Of a stretch of DNA of 64,000 bases, positions 9,382 to 18,087 are shown piece by piece. Position 1 is the stretch's first letter. Each line of letters opens with the position of its first letter. Source of the stretch: Sphingobacterium sp. GVS05A (GTDB lineage: Bacteria > Bacteroidota > Bacteroidia > Sphingobacteriales > Sphingobacteriaceae). The position numbers and the translations under genes are program-made. Location of the stretch: NCBI RefSeq assembly GCF_019969845.1, contig NZ_JAHXYR010000001.1, positions 124,001-188,000 of the forward strand. Direction: 5' to 3'. The notes under the pieces are model-generated. The model searched no databases. It had not been told where the DNA came from and saw nothing but the letters and a program-made list of their open reading frames with translations.

Positions 9382-11157
9382 ATGATGAAGAAAAACAACA
9401 ATAACCCTAACGTAAAGAAATTTATAGTCATTGGAGTGCTTTGTATGGCTTCTTCGCTAACAGATGCCCAAGATATGGATTTGTATCAACACACCACACC
9501 CATTGAGCCTTATATCATCCAGTATCGACATGATCTGCAGGCTGTCAATTATTTTTATGGCCCTATGCCCAAAAATTGGGGATTTCAGCAATCCGCAGCC
9601 TCACCCGAGCAGATCAATAGACTGCTCAAGATCGACGATGACTATTTAGTAAAGTTAAGAGCATTTGATTATAAGAAATTGAACACCAATGGTCAGGTCG
9701 ATTATATCCTACTGAACCAGAAAGTGCAACGACATCAAGAAGAACTCAAAGAAGAATTATCTTCCTACAATCGGCTGAAACCTTACTTACCATTTGCCGA
9801 AAACATTCTTCAATTTGAAAAGCAACGTCGTCGAGGTGCTACTGTTGTGGGAAAGGATATTGCCATCTTGCTGGAAAAAACGGGAGATCAGGTTGAAGCA
9901 GAAATCCAGAAGTTAGAAAATATCACAGCGATCGAATCCGCAGACGTCAACTTCCTAATCAATATGGTGGAGTCATTGCGAATCCGTTTGGAGAGTGCCT
10001 TCGATTTCTATAATGGTTATGATCCTATGTTTACCTGGTGGGTGCCCAAATCTTATGAAAGTTTAAACGAAAAACTGATCCGTTATAAAGGTGCATTGCA
10101 GGCAAAGAGCAATTGGAAAGTGTTTAATGATGGAAGTAATATTGGCGGGCAGCCGATCGGAAAAGTTGCGCTCAACAAAAAATTGCGGGAGGAAATGATC
10201 GCTTATGATGCGGATGAGTTATTGCGTATCGCTGATAAGGAATGGGAATGGTGCGTGGCCGAGTTATTAAAAGCTTCCCGTGAGATGGGATTTGGTGATG
10301 ATTGGAAAGCAGCACAAGAAAAGGTTAAAAATACCTATGTGCCCGAAGGTCAGCAGCCCGGTCTGATCAATCAGTTATATGATCGAGCCCAGGCATTTAT
10401 CAAACAGCACGACCTGATCGCCATCCCTGAATTGGCGGATGAAACCTGGGGAATGATTATGATGACACCTGAACGGCAATTGGTCAATCCTTTTTTTACG
10501 GGCGGACGCGAGATCAGTATTTCCTATCCGACCAATACGATGACCTATGAGCAGAAGATGATGAGTATGCGGGGTAATAATCCGCATTTTTCATTGGGTA
10601 CGGTACAGCATGAACTCAATCCGGGGCATCATCTGCAGTATTTCATGAATAAACGGTATAAACCCTATCGGGAGCAAAATTTTAATACACCATTTTGGAC
10701 GGAAGGCTGGACTTTATATTGGGAATTATTGCTCTATAGAATGGGATTTGCAAAGACAGCGGAAGAACGTATCGGGATGTTATTCTGGCGAATGCATCGT
10801 TGTGCACGGATTACATTCAGTATTAAATTTCATTTGGGTGAATGGACGCCACAGCAATGTGTTGATTATTTGGTTAATCAGGTCGGTCATGAACCTGCAA
10901 ACGCACATGGTGAGGTGAAACGATCATTTGAAGGTTCTTACGATCCTTTGTATCAATTGGCTTATTTGATCGGTGGCTTGCAGCTGCTGAGTATCAGTGA
11001 TGAATTGGTAGGATCGGGGAAAATGTCCTACAGCGAATTTCATGACCGGGTCATCAAGGAAAATTACTTGCCCATGGAGATGCTCAGGGCGGTATTGACA
11101 AACCAGCAGCTTGAACCTGACCATCGGGCAAAATGGAAATTTTATAAATTTAAATAA
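9382..11157 (+). CDS. DUF885-family exported metallopeptidase-like protein
   Basis: A 591-residue DUF885 protein. A signal peptide ends near residue 30 (DAQ then mature DMDLYQ), so it should act in the periplasm or outside. The family motif HExxPGH is visible as His410-Glu411 and His416 in QHELNPGHHLQ, followed by a conserved EGWTLYWELLLYRMGF segment, consistent with a zinc peptidase. The mature length (~560) is normal for the family. It sits between the oxidase and the permease with 24 and 20 base gaps, so it is probably part of the same operon, perhaps releasing or trimming Hyp/Pro-containing oligopeptides. The specificity is inferred only from context. Confidence 0.8.
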   Translation: MMKKNNNNPNVKKFIVIGVLCMASSLTDAQDMDLYQHTTPIEPYIIQYRHDLQAVNYFYGPMPKNWGFQQSAASPEQINRLLKIDDDYLVKLRAFDYKKLNTNGQVDYILLNQKVQRHQEELKEELSSYNRLKPYLPFAENILQFEKQRRRGATVVGKDIAILLEKTGDQVEAEIQKLENITAIESADVNFLINMVESLRIRLESAFDFYNGYDPMFTWWVPKSYESLNEKLIRYKGALQAKSNWKVFNDGSNIGGQPIGKVALNKKLREEMIAYDADELLRIADKEWEWCVAELLKASREMGFGDDWKAAQEKVKNTYVPEGQQPGLINQLYDRAQAFIKQHDLIAIPELADETWGMIMMTPERQLVNPFFTGGREISISYPTNTMTYEQKMMSMRGNNPHFSLGTVQHELNPGHHLQYFMNKRYKPYREQNFNTPFWTEGWTLYWELLLYRMGFAKTAEERIGMLFWRMHRCARITFSIKFHLGEWTPQQCVDYLVNQVGHEPANAHGEVKRSFEGSYDPLYQLAYLIGGLQLLSISDELVGSGKMSYSEFHDRVIKENYLPMEMLRAVLTNQQLEPDHRAKWKFYKFK

Positions 11158-11177
11158 GTGCAATCCAACCCTATATT

Positions 11178-12599
11178 ATGAATAATCAGGAAAATAGTCA
11201 AGATTTCAAAAAATCATTGGGTTTATTGGATGCAACCATGCTCGTTGCCGGAAGTATGATCGGTTCGGGGATCTTTATCGTATCGTCCGATATCGCCCGA
11301 AATACGGGTTCTGCCGGTTGGCTGATGGTGGTGTGGTTGATCTGCGGTTTTATGACGCTGGCCGCAGCTTTGAGCTATGGCGAGCTCAGTGCCATGTTTC
11401 CGAAAGCTGGTGGCCAGTATGTCTATCTCAAGGAAGCCTATGGGCCAGTGGTCAGTTTTACATTTGGCTGGACTTTTTTTGCGGTTATCCAGACGGCTAC
11501 GATTGCAGCTGTGGGGGTAGCTTTTGCTAAGTTTACAGCTTATTTGTTTCCGCTACTGGATGAAGATGTCTATCTGCTGGTAATAGGTGACTATCATATT
11601 TCATCCGCTCAGCTGTTGGCTATCGCTGTTATTTTGCTGCTCACCTTTATTAATACAGGTGGTGTAAAGAATGGTAAAACAGTACAGACGGTATTGACTT
11701 TGATCAAAATATTAAGCCTGGTTTTATTGGTTATTTTCGGTTTTGCGGCTTTCGATCTGGAGGTGTGGAATCAAAATTGGTCTTCAGCCAATAGGTGGGA
11801 TCTACAACAATTAAATGTGGATGGATCGACAGCAGATTATGCCACCTTTGGTGCGTTTGGCGCCATATCTGCTGCATTGGTAGGGGCTTTGTTCAGTAGT
11901 GATTCTTGGCATTCATCTTCTGCGGTAGCAGGCGAGATCAAGAATCCGCAACGCAACATTGGTTTGAGTCTGGCGCTGGGAACGCTGATTGTAACAGTGA
12001 TCTATATTTTGACCAATTTGATGTATACGGGTGTATTGACGGTCGAGCAGATGGCCAGCGCGCCTAAAGATCGCGTGGCTATGCTGGTAGCGCAAGAAAT
12101 TTTCGGTCCTGTGGGCATAGCCATCTTGGCAATTATGATTATGGTCAGCACTTTTGGCTGTAATAACGGACTGATCTTGGCTGGTGCAAGGATCTATTAT
12201 TCCATGGCACAGGATGGTTTGTTTTTTAAGAGGACAGGTACGCTAAATAAGAATGCAGTACCGGCTTACGCGCTGTGGTTACAGGCGCTCATTGCATCGA
12301 TATGGTGTCTGACTGGCAAGTATGGCGACCTGCTGGATATGATCACCTGTGTAGTGGTGATGTTTTATGTGCTGTGTATCATCGGCATCTTTTGGTTAAG
12401 ACATAAGCGTCCGGATGTGCCGCGTCCTTATCGGGCGTTTGGCTATCCTTTTATACCGGCTGTTTATATTGTGATGGGGATTTCGTTTATTATTTTGTTG
12501 GTGATCTATAAACCGCAATTTACCTGGCCCGGTATCATTATCACGCTTTTGGGGATTCCATTATACTATGTTGTGAATCAGAAAAAACTAAAGATATAG
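11178..12599 (+). CDS. APC-superfamily amino acid permease
   Basis: A 473-residue integral membrane transporter with about 12 hydrophobic segments. The first helix contains the APC signature AGSMIGSGIFIV (about 24-35), where the amino acid backbone is bound, and a conserved SYGELSAMFPKAGGQYVYLKEA loop follows (written here as SYGELSAMFPKAGG plus QYVYLKEA). The C-terminus ends in RPDVPRPYRAFGYPF, typical of LAT-like and GabP-like permeases. Located 20 bases after the DUF885 gene and before the dipeptidyl peptidase, it is the obvious inner-membrane importer of hydroxyproline, proline or a small peptide fragment; the actual substrate cannot be read from sequence. Confidence 0.88.
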   Translation: MNNQENSQDFKKSLGLLDATMLVAGSMIGSGIFIVSSDIARNTGSAGWLMVVWLICGFMTLAAALSYGELSAMFPKAGGQYVYLKEAYGPVVSFTFGWTFFAVIQTATIAAVGVAFAKFTAYLFPLLDEDVYLLVIGDYHISSAQLLAIAVILLLTFINTGGVKNGKTVQTVLTLIKILSLVLLVIFGFAAFDLEVWNQNWSSANRWDLQQLNVDGSTADYATFGAFGAISAALVGALFSSDSWHSSSAVAGEIKNPQRNIGLSLALGTLIVTVIYILTNLMYTGVLTVEQMASAPKDRVAMLVAQEIFGPVGIAILAIMIMVSTFGCNNGLILAGARIYYSMAQDGLFFKRTGTLNKNAVPAYALWLQALIASIWCLTGKYGDLLDMITCVVVMFYVLCIIGIFWLRHKRPDVPRPYRAFGYPFIPAVYIVMGISFIILLVIYKPQFTWPGIIITLLGIPLYYVVNQKKLKI

Positions 12600-12672
12600 G
12601 CTTACTTATTTTTAATCCTGCCTGGACGCAAAGGAAGGCAGATCAACACATAGGATTTAAAAAATAATACAT

Positions 12673-14916
12673 ATGAAGTTAACATTCACAGCTGTTTTAT
12701 TGATAATATTTCAGCTTACCACAATGGCGCAAGGGACATTGGAGGATTATAAACGTGCGAAAGAGATCAGAAATTCATTTGGCAAGGTGTATCAGGTACC
12801 ACAGCAGATTGTCTGGTCTGAAAAAGGAGATAGTTTTTCTTATCGGGTGAATCGGAAAGACGGTAAGAGAAGCTTATATCTGGTGGATGCGCTAACGAAA
12901 AAGAAAATAGATACCGATGTTGCTGCGATTGAAAAGCAGCTCTCCGCTCAGTTGGGTAAAGAAGTGAAATTAGGCGTTTTGTGGGGAAGGGATCTGAAAG
13001 TATTGTCGGCAAACGAGTTTGAGTTTACAGAAGAGAAAGTACTGTGGAAGTGGAATGGGCAGGAGAATAAGTTGAGCAGAGTGCGTGATATTCCTGCAAC
13101 AGGTAATGACCGTAGATCGGATGGATATTGGGGGGCACGTTGGGACGATGCTAAAGGTGAGCCGGTAGACTCGCCCGATAAGCACTATACTGCTTATATT
13201 AAAAATAGTAATGTATATATCAGTAAAAAGGGGGATTCAAAAAGTGAGCGCCAGCTGACCTTTGATGGCAGCCCCGGTGAGTATTACAGTGCCCGTATCC
13301 AATGGTCCGATGATTCAAAAAAATTGGCGGCTTCAAAAGTGAGAAAGTCTGAAATCAGACAGTTGACTTTACTGGAATCTTCGCCAACTGATCAATTACA
13401 ACCTAAATTACAAACCCGAGACTATAATAAACCCGGTGACGCGTTGTCACAATATTATCCAACGATTATTGATGTGATAAATGGTCGACTAATCACGGTA
13501 GATCCTGCTCAGGTAGCTAATCAATTTTCATTGTCTGCACTGGTATGGAAGGCAGATCATAGTGGAATCACATTCGAATATAACCAACGTGGTCATCAAC
13601 GATACGATGTGATGGAATTGAGTGCTGTGGACGGAAAAACCAGAGCAATTATTTCAGAACGTAGCGCAACATTTATTGATTATAGCGGAAAGAAATACAG
13701 GAATGATCTCAAAAAAACAGCCGCCATCATCTGGGCTTCGGAACGTGATGGATGGAATCATCTGTATTTGTTTGATGCTAAAACGGGGGCATTGAAACAA
13801 CAGATTACAAAAGGTAATTGGGTGGTGCGTAAAGTTGTCAACGTGGATGAGGATAACAAAAAGATTATTTTTGAGGCGAGTGGTATGCATAAGGATGAGG
13901 ACCCGTATCTTATCCACTATTATACGATTGGTTTTGATGGCAAGGGCCTGAGAGAACTTACGACAGAAGCCGCCAATCATCAGGCAACATTCAATCCTGA
14001 TCATTCTTTATTTGTCGATCTTTACTCTCGGGTTGATCAGGCCCCGCGGGCGGTATTACGTAGGGTGGCAGACGGACAGATCGTGATGGATTTGGAACAA
14101 GCGGATATTTCGGATCTGGAAGCTACGGGATGGCGCAAACCTGAAGTGTTTAAATCGCTGGCCCGCGATGGCAAAACAGATATCTGGGGCATTATAGTCC
14201 GGCCACGAAATTTTGATCCAAACAAAAAATATCCTGTGATCGAGTATATCTATGCTGGTCCACATAGTGCTTTTGTCCCCAAATCATTTTCTGCTAATCC
14301 GGCAGGGCTCGCTGAGCTTGCAGAGCTGGGTTTTATCGTTGTGCAGATCGATGGAATGGGAACATCCAATCGCTCAAAGGCATTTCAGGATGTTGCCTGG
14401 AAAAATCTTAAGGATGCAGGTTTTCCCGATCGTATTGCTTGGATGAAGGCTGCCGCGCTTCAATATCCATATATGGATATTGAAAAAGTGGGTATCTATG
14501 GTACTTCTGCCGGCGGACAGTCTTCTGCCGGAGCGCTTTTGTTTCATCCTGAGTTTTACAAGGTTGGGGTTTCATCCTGTGGCTGCCATGATAATCGTAT
14601 GGACAAAATATGGTGGAATGAACAATGGATGGGCTGGCCGATCGGACCTGAATATGCAGCTTGTTCTAACATCGAAAATGCATATAAATTAGAAGGAAAG
14701 TTGCTATTGATCGTAGGGGAGCTGGATGATAATGTGGATCCGGCATCGACTTATCAGTTTGTCAATCAGTTGATCAAGCATGGTAAGGATCACGACTTCA
14801 TTATGGTCCCGGGGATGGGACATGCTTCTGGTGGTGATTTTGGAGAAAAGAAACGCCGCGATTATTTTGTCAAACACTTACTCGGTGTGGAACCTCCGGC
14901 TTGGACGGCTTATTAA
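12673..14916 (+). CDS. S9-family peptidase, dipeptidyl peptidase IV-like
   Basis: A 747-residue exported prolyl-oligopeptidase-family enzyme with a signal peptide ending after MAQG. Residues ~40-480 form an eight-bladed-propeller-type region (repeated WSxDS, DGW, LYLxD elements), and the C-terminal alpha/beta hydrolase holds the triad Ser612 in YGTSAGGQ, an Asp at 685/686 in GELDDNVDPAST and His717 in PGMGHASGG. DPP-IV-type enzymes cleave X-Pro (and X-Hyp) dipeptides from N-termini, fitting the proline/hydroxyproline operon around it. It follows the permease by 73 bases and precedes the GH127 gene by 40, linking peptide cutting with deglycosylation. Confidence 0.9.
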   Translation: MKLTFTAVLLIIFQLTTMAQGTLEDYKRAKEIRNSFGKVYQVPQQIVWSEKGDSFSYRVNRKDGKRSLYLVDALTKKKIDTDVAAIEKQLSAQLGKEVKLGVLWGRDLKVLSANEFEFTEEKVLWKWNGQENKLSRVRDIPATGNDRRSDGYWGARWDDAKGEPVDSPDKHYTAYIKNSNVYISKKGDSKSERQLTFDGSPGEYYSARIQWSDDSKKLAASKVRKSEIRQLTLLESSPTDQLQPKLQTRDYNKPGDALSQYYPTIIDVINGRLITVDPAQVANQFSLSALVWKADHSGITFEYNQRGHQRYDVMELSAVDGKTRAIISERSATFIDYSGKKYRNDLKKTAAIIWASERDGWNHLYLFDAKTGALKQQITKGNWVVRKVVNVDEDNKKIIFEASGMHKDEDPYLIHYYTIGFDGKGLRELTTEAANHQATFNPDHSLFVDLYSRVDQAPRAVLRRVADGQIVMDLEQADISDLEATGWRKPEVFKSLARDGKTDIWGIIVRPRNFDPNKKYPVIEYIYAGPHSAFVPKSFSANPAGLAELAELGFIVVQIDGMGTSNRSKAFQDVAWKNLKDAGFPDRIAWMKAAALQYPYMDIEKVGIYGTSAGGQSSAGALLFHPEFYKVGVSSCGCHDNRMDKIWWNEQWMGWPIGPEYAACSNIENAYKLEGKLLLIVGELDDNVDPASTYQFVNQLIKHGKDHDFIMVPGMGHASGGDFGEKKRRDYFVKHLLGVEPPAWTAY

Positions 14917-14956
14917 CGAACAAAAATCGAGCTTTCGAGCTCATAAAGTGATAAAG

Positions 14957-17900
14957 ATGAAAAGTTATAGAGTTTTTTTACGTTTTATCTTCATTGCCAC
15001 AATCCTAACGAAAGGGATCAGCCCGGTACAGGCACAAAGTGGTGATCAGATATTGGATGGAATCGGCGAAACGGGAATGATCGCGCGATATGTCTTTAAT
15101 GGCGATCTGAAAGATTGGTCCCGCAACAATTTGCATGCTACTGCTGGCCAAAATGCTACATTTATCAACGATAAGCGCTTTGGAAAAGTACTGTCATTGT
15201 CGGGTGAAAAAAATGATTTTGTTCAGATCCCTGCCGACGCATTGACTGATATGGAGTCGCTGAGCATCTCGGGGTGGGTTTATCTGCGTTCGGAGAAAAA
15301 AGACCAGGTTGTTTTTGACTTTGGAAAAGATATGCATAAACATTTCTTCGCCGCTCCTTCCGGGACAAATCTACAGGAAGGTTTCCAGAGCTTGATTACT
15401 GCAGGAAAAAATAATCAAAAGGGGGCTGTTTCTCCAGCATTAGCATTGAATAAGTGGGTTTACCTGACGATCGTGGTGGATATTCCGGCTAAAACGATGG
15501 TGACTTATGTGGATGCGGTGCCTGTTGGTGAATCTAAGCAGATACCGCGTGAGTTGACCGAAGTTTTTGGATCTTCTGGAGATAAGAACAAGCTGTATAT
15601 CGGGAAATCACTGCTGGCAGGATCTCCAGCCTTCGATGGCATGTTGCATGATTTTCGCATCTACCGTGTTCCGTTGAGTAAAAATCAGCTTACTGCGATT
15701 TATTCCAATTCACAACGTGGGGTAAGTAATCGCGCCGTAAATGTGACCAAAGTGGAAGACAACCTGCCTGAGTTTCCATTGACCCGGGCGCAACTCTATA
15801 ATGCTTACTTGCTTGCAGTGCCAGATGTGCAGGTGGAAACGGCATTAGGCGATTTACCACGTTTACCAAGTTATGTCCAAGGAATTTATAAGGAGGATAT
15901 CGTTGGTCCTAAAGTGCGGGTATTGTGGCCTTCACCAAATGATAACAGTACCGTCTTGGAAGCTGGGCGTTATACCATTACAGGACGGGTTCCGGGTACG
16001 GATTTACAGCCTAAAGCAATCGTGACCGTTAAATCAAGTAAGACCGCTGCTGCACCACGGTTGAAGTTGGCAACTTTTGGACTGAATCAGGTCTCCTTAC
16101 AAGCGGATGCACAAAATCAACAAACAAAATTTATTGAAAATCGAGATAAATTTATAAAGACCTTGGCGACCACCGATCCCAATTCTTTTCTCTATATGTT
16201 TCGTGATGCATTTGGGAAACCGCAGCCTGAAGGGACCAAACCTTTGGGTGTATGGGATAGTCAGGATACCAAGCTCAGAGGCCATGCGACGGGGCATTAT
16301 TTGACTGCGATCGCACAGGCTTATGCGAGTACGGGATATGATAAAACATTGCAAGCCAATTTTGCCGAAAAAATGACCTATATGGTCAATACCCTATACG
16401 AACTGGCTCAATTGTCGGGCAAACCGCAGCAAGCAGGCGCTGTGGCTACAGCTAACCCCACTGCCGTACCTTATGGTCCTGGTAAATCAGCTTATGACTC
16501 GGATCTGAGCCGGGAAGGTATCCGGACGGATTATTGGAATTGGGGGGTAGGTTATATCAGCGCGTATCCGCCAGATCAATTTATTATGTTGGAAAAGGGA
16601 GCGAAATACGGGGGACAGAAAACACAAGTTTGGGCACCCTATTATACCTTGCATAAAATTTTGGCCGGATTAATTGATATCTATGAAGTGAGCGGTAATG
16701 AAAAAGCACTTCAGGTGGCCACGGGGATGGCAGATTGGGTGCATGCCCGCCTTAGCAAGCTGCCCAAGGAAACGCTGATACAGGTATGGAATACGTACAT
16801 TGCCGGCGAATTTGGAGGAATGAATGAGACAATGGCGCATCTGTACCGAATCACCCATAAGGAACACTATTTGAAAACCGCACAAATGTTTGACAATATC
16901 GATATGTTCTTTGGCAATGCGCAGCATGCACATGGACTGGCCAAGAATGTCGATACGTTTCGCGGACTGCATGCCAATCAGCATATTCCGCAGATTGTGG
17001 GCAGTATCGAGCTCTATCAGGTTTCGGATCTCCCTGAATACTACCGCGTGGCGGACAATTTTTGGTACAAGGCTGTCAATGATTATATGTACAGCATAGG
17101 TGGGGTTGCCGGTGCGCGCAATCCGGCTAATGCGGAAGTTTTTACAGCAGAGCCCGCCACCTTATATGAAAATGGTTTTTCTGAAGGTGGGCAGAATGAA
17201 ACATGTGCAACTTACAATATGCTTAAATTAACGGGCAACCTGTTTCTTTTTGATCAACGTGCTGAATATATGGATTACTACGAACGTGGACTGTATAACC
17301 ATATTTTAGCTTCTGTAGCTGAAAATACGCCGGCCAATACGTACCATGTACCACTAAGACCCGGATCAATAAAGCAATTTGGGAATCCCAATATGACAGG
17401 CTTTACCTGTTGCAACGGTACTGCCATCGAGAGCGGTACCAAACTGCAGCATAGTATTTATTTTAAAAGCAAGGATGATCAGGCTTTATATGTCAATCTA
17501 TTTATTTCTTCTACGTTGGAATGGACTGAACGTCAGATAACTGTAACGCAGAAGACGAGCTTTCCAAAACAAGACGAGACAGAGCTGACCATAAAAGGAA
17601 ATGGCCAATTTGATCTTCATGTCCGTGTACCCGGCTGGGCAACCAAAGGATTTTATGTGACTATCAACGGTAAAGAGGAAAAAGTACAGGCACAGCCGGG
17701 AACTTATTTGAAATTGAGCCGCAATTGGAAGAATGGTGATCGCGTCACGCTGAAAATGCCTTTCCAGTTTCATTTAGATCCGGTCATGGATCAACAGAAT
17801 ATCGCCAGTTTATTTTATGGACCGATCTTGTTGGCGGCTCAAGAACCCGAAGCGAGAAAAGACTGGCGTAAGGTGACTTTGGATGCGAAGGATATCAGCA

Positions 17901-18016
17901 AGTCTATTACAGGGGATCCGCAACAGTTAGCGTTCAAGATTGATGGAGTGGATTTTAAACCATTTTATGATACCTATGGACGACACTCGGTTTATCTGGA
18001 TGTTACCTTAAAATAA
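14957..18016 (+). CDS. GH127/GH146-type beta-L-arabinofuranosidase with N-terminal LamG-like domain
   Basis: A 1019-residue secreted enzyme. The frame is open further upstream, but ATG at 14957 gives a proper signal peptide (hydrophobic core, then VQAQSG) and avoids overlapping the peptidase gene. Residues ~40-250 form a concanavalin/LamG-like jelly roll (FNGDLKDWSRNN, SISGWVYL, DGMLHDFRIYR). From about 340 on is the GH127-type (alpha/alpha) catalytic region. The zinc/catalytic set of characterised beta-L-arabinofuranosidases is recognisable: Glu748 and Cys750 in NETCAT, and Cys818-Cys819 in FTCCNGT, where the first Cys is the nucleophile. This family was defined on hydroxyproline-linked beta-L-arabinofuranosides, matching the upstream hydroxyproline genes. 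GH146 (arabinan/RG-II arabinosides) is the alternative. Confidence 0.85.
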   Translation: MKSYRVFLRFIFIATILTKGISPVQAQSGDQILDGIGETGMIARYVFNGDLKDWSRNNLHATAGQNATFINDKRFGKVLSLSGEKNDFVQIPADALTDMESLSISGWVYLRSEKKDQVVFDFGKDMHKHFFAAPSGTNLQEGFQSLITAGKNNQKGAVSPALALNKWVYLTIVVDIPAKTMVTYVDAVPVGESKQIPRELTEVFGSSGDKNKLYIGKSLLAGSPAFDGMLHDFRIYRVPLSKNQLTAIYSNSQRGVSNRAVNVTKVEDNLPEFPLTRAQLYNAYLLAVPDVQVETALGDLPRLPSYVQGIYKEDIVGPKVRVLWPSPNDNSTVLEAGRYTITGRVPGTDLQPKAIVTVKSSKTAAAPRLKLATFGLNQVSLQADAQNQQTKFIENRDKFIKTLATTDPNSFLYMFRDAFGKPQPEGTKPLGVWDSQDTKLRGHATGHYLTAIAQAYASTGYDKTLQANFAEKMTYMVNTLYELAQLSGKPQQAGAVATANPTAVPYGPGKSAYDSDLSREGIRTDYWNWGVGYISAYPPDQFIMLEKGAKYGGQKTQVWAPYYTLHKILAGLIDIYEVSGNEKALQVATGMADWVHARLSKLPKETLIQVWNTYIAGEFGGMNETMAHLYRITHKEHYLKTAQMFDNIDMFFGNAQHAHGLAKNVDTFRGLHANQHIPQIVGSIELYQVSDLPEYYRVADNFWYKAVNDYMYSIGGVAGARNPANAEVFTAEPATLYENGFSEGGQNETCATYNMLKLTGNLFLFDQRAEYMDYYERGLYNHILASVAENTPANTYHVPLRPGSIKQFGNPNMTGFTCCNGTAIESGTKLQHSIYFKSKDDQALYVNLFISSTLEWTERQITVTQKTSFPKQDETELTIKGNGQFDLHVRVPGWATKGFYVTINGKEEKVQAQPGTYLKLSRNWKNGDRVTLKMPFQFHLDPVMDQQNIASLFYGPILLAAQEPEARKDWRKVTLDAKDISKSITGDPQQLAFKIDGVDFKPFYDTYGRHSVYLDVTLK

Positions 18017-18040
18017 ATGCAATATATGCTAAAAATTTCG

Positions 18041-18072
18041 AGGGGTACTTTGCTTGACGAAGTACCCCTTTA
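18041..18072 (+). terminator. Intrinsic terminator after the GH127 gene
   Basis: A perfect 9-bp stem, GGGGTACTT paired with AAGTACCCC, with a 9-base loop and a following TTTAT. It ends the long hydroxyproline/arabinosidase transcript 25 bases after the GH127 stop and 16 bases before the GH43 start, so the GH43 gene may be read at a lower level by read-through. Confidence 0.75.
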
Positions 18073-18087
18073 TCATAAATATAGAAG

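Noticed and set aside
4570..14916. Reading the hydroxyproline operon as a proline or D-amino-acid pathway
   Set aside because: Proline racemase plus DadA alone could fit, but the DapA-family lyase and ketoglutarate-semialdehyde dehydrogenase are needed only for 4-hydroxyproline.
14780..14956. Upstream extension of the GH127 frame into the peptidase gene
   Set aside because: It would overlap the DPP-IV-like gene by over 130 bases and bury the signal peptide; ATG at 14957 gives a normal exported start.
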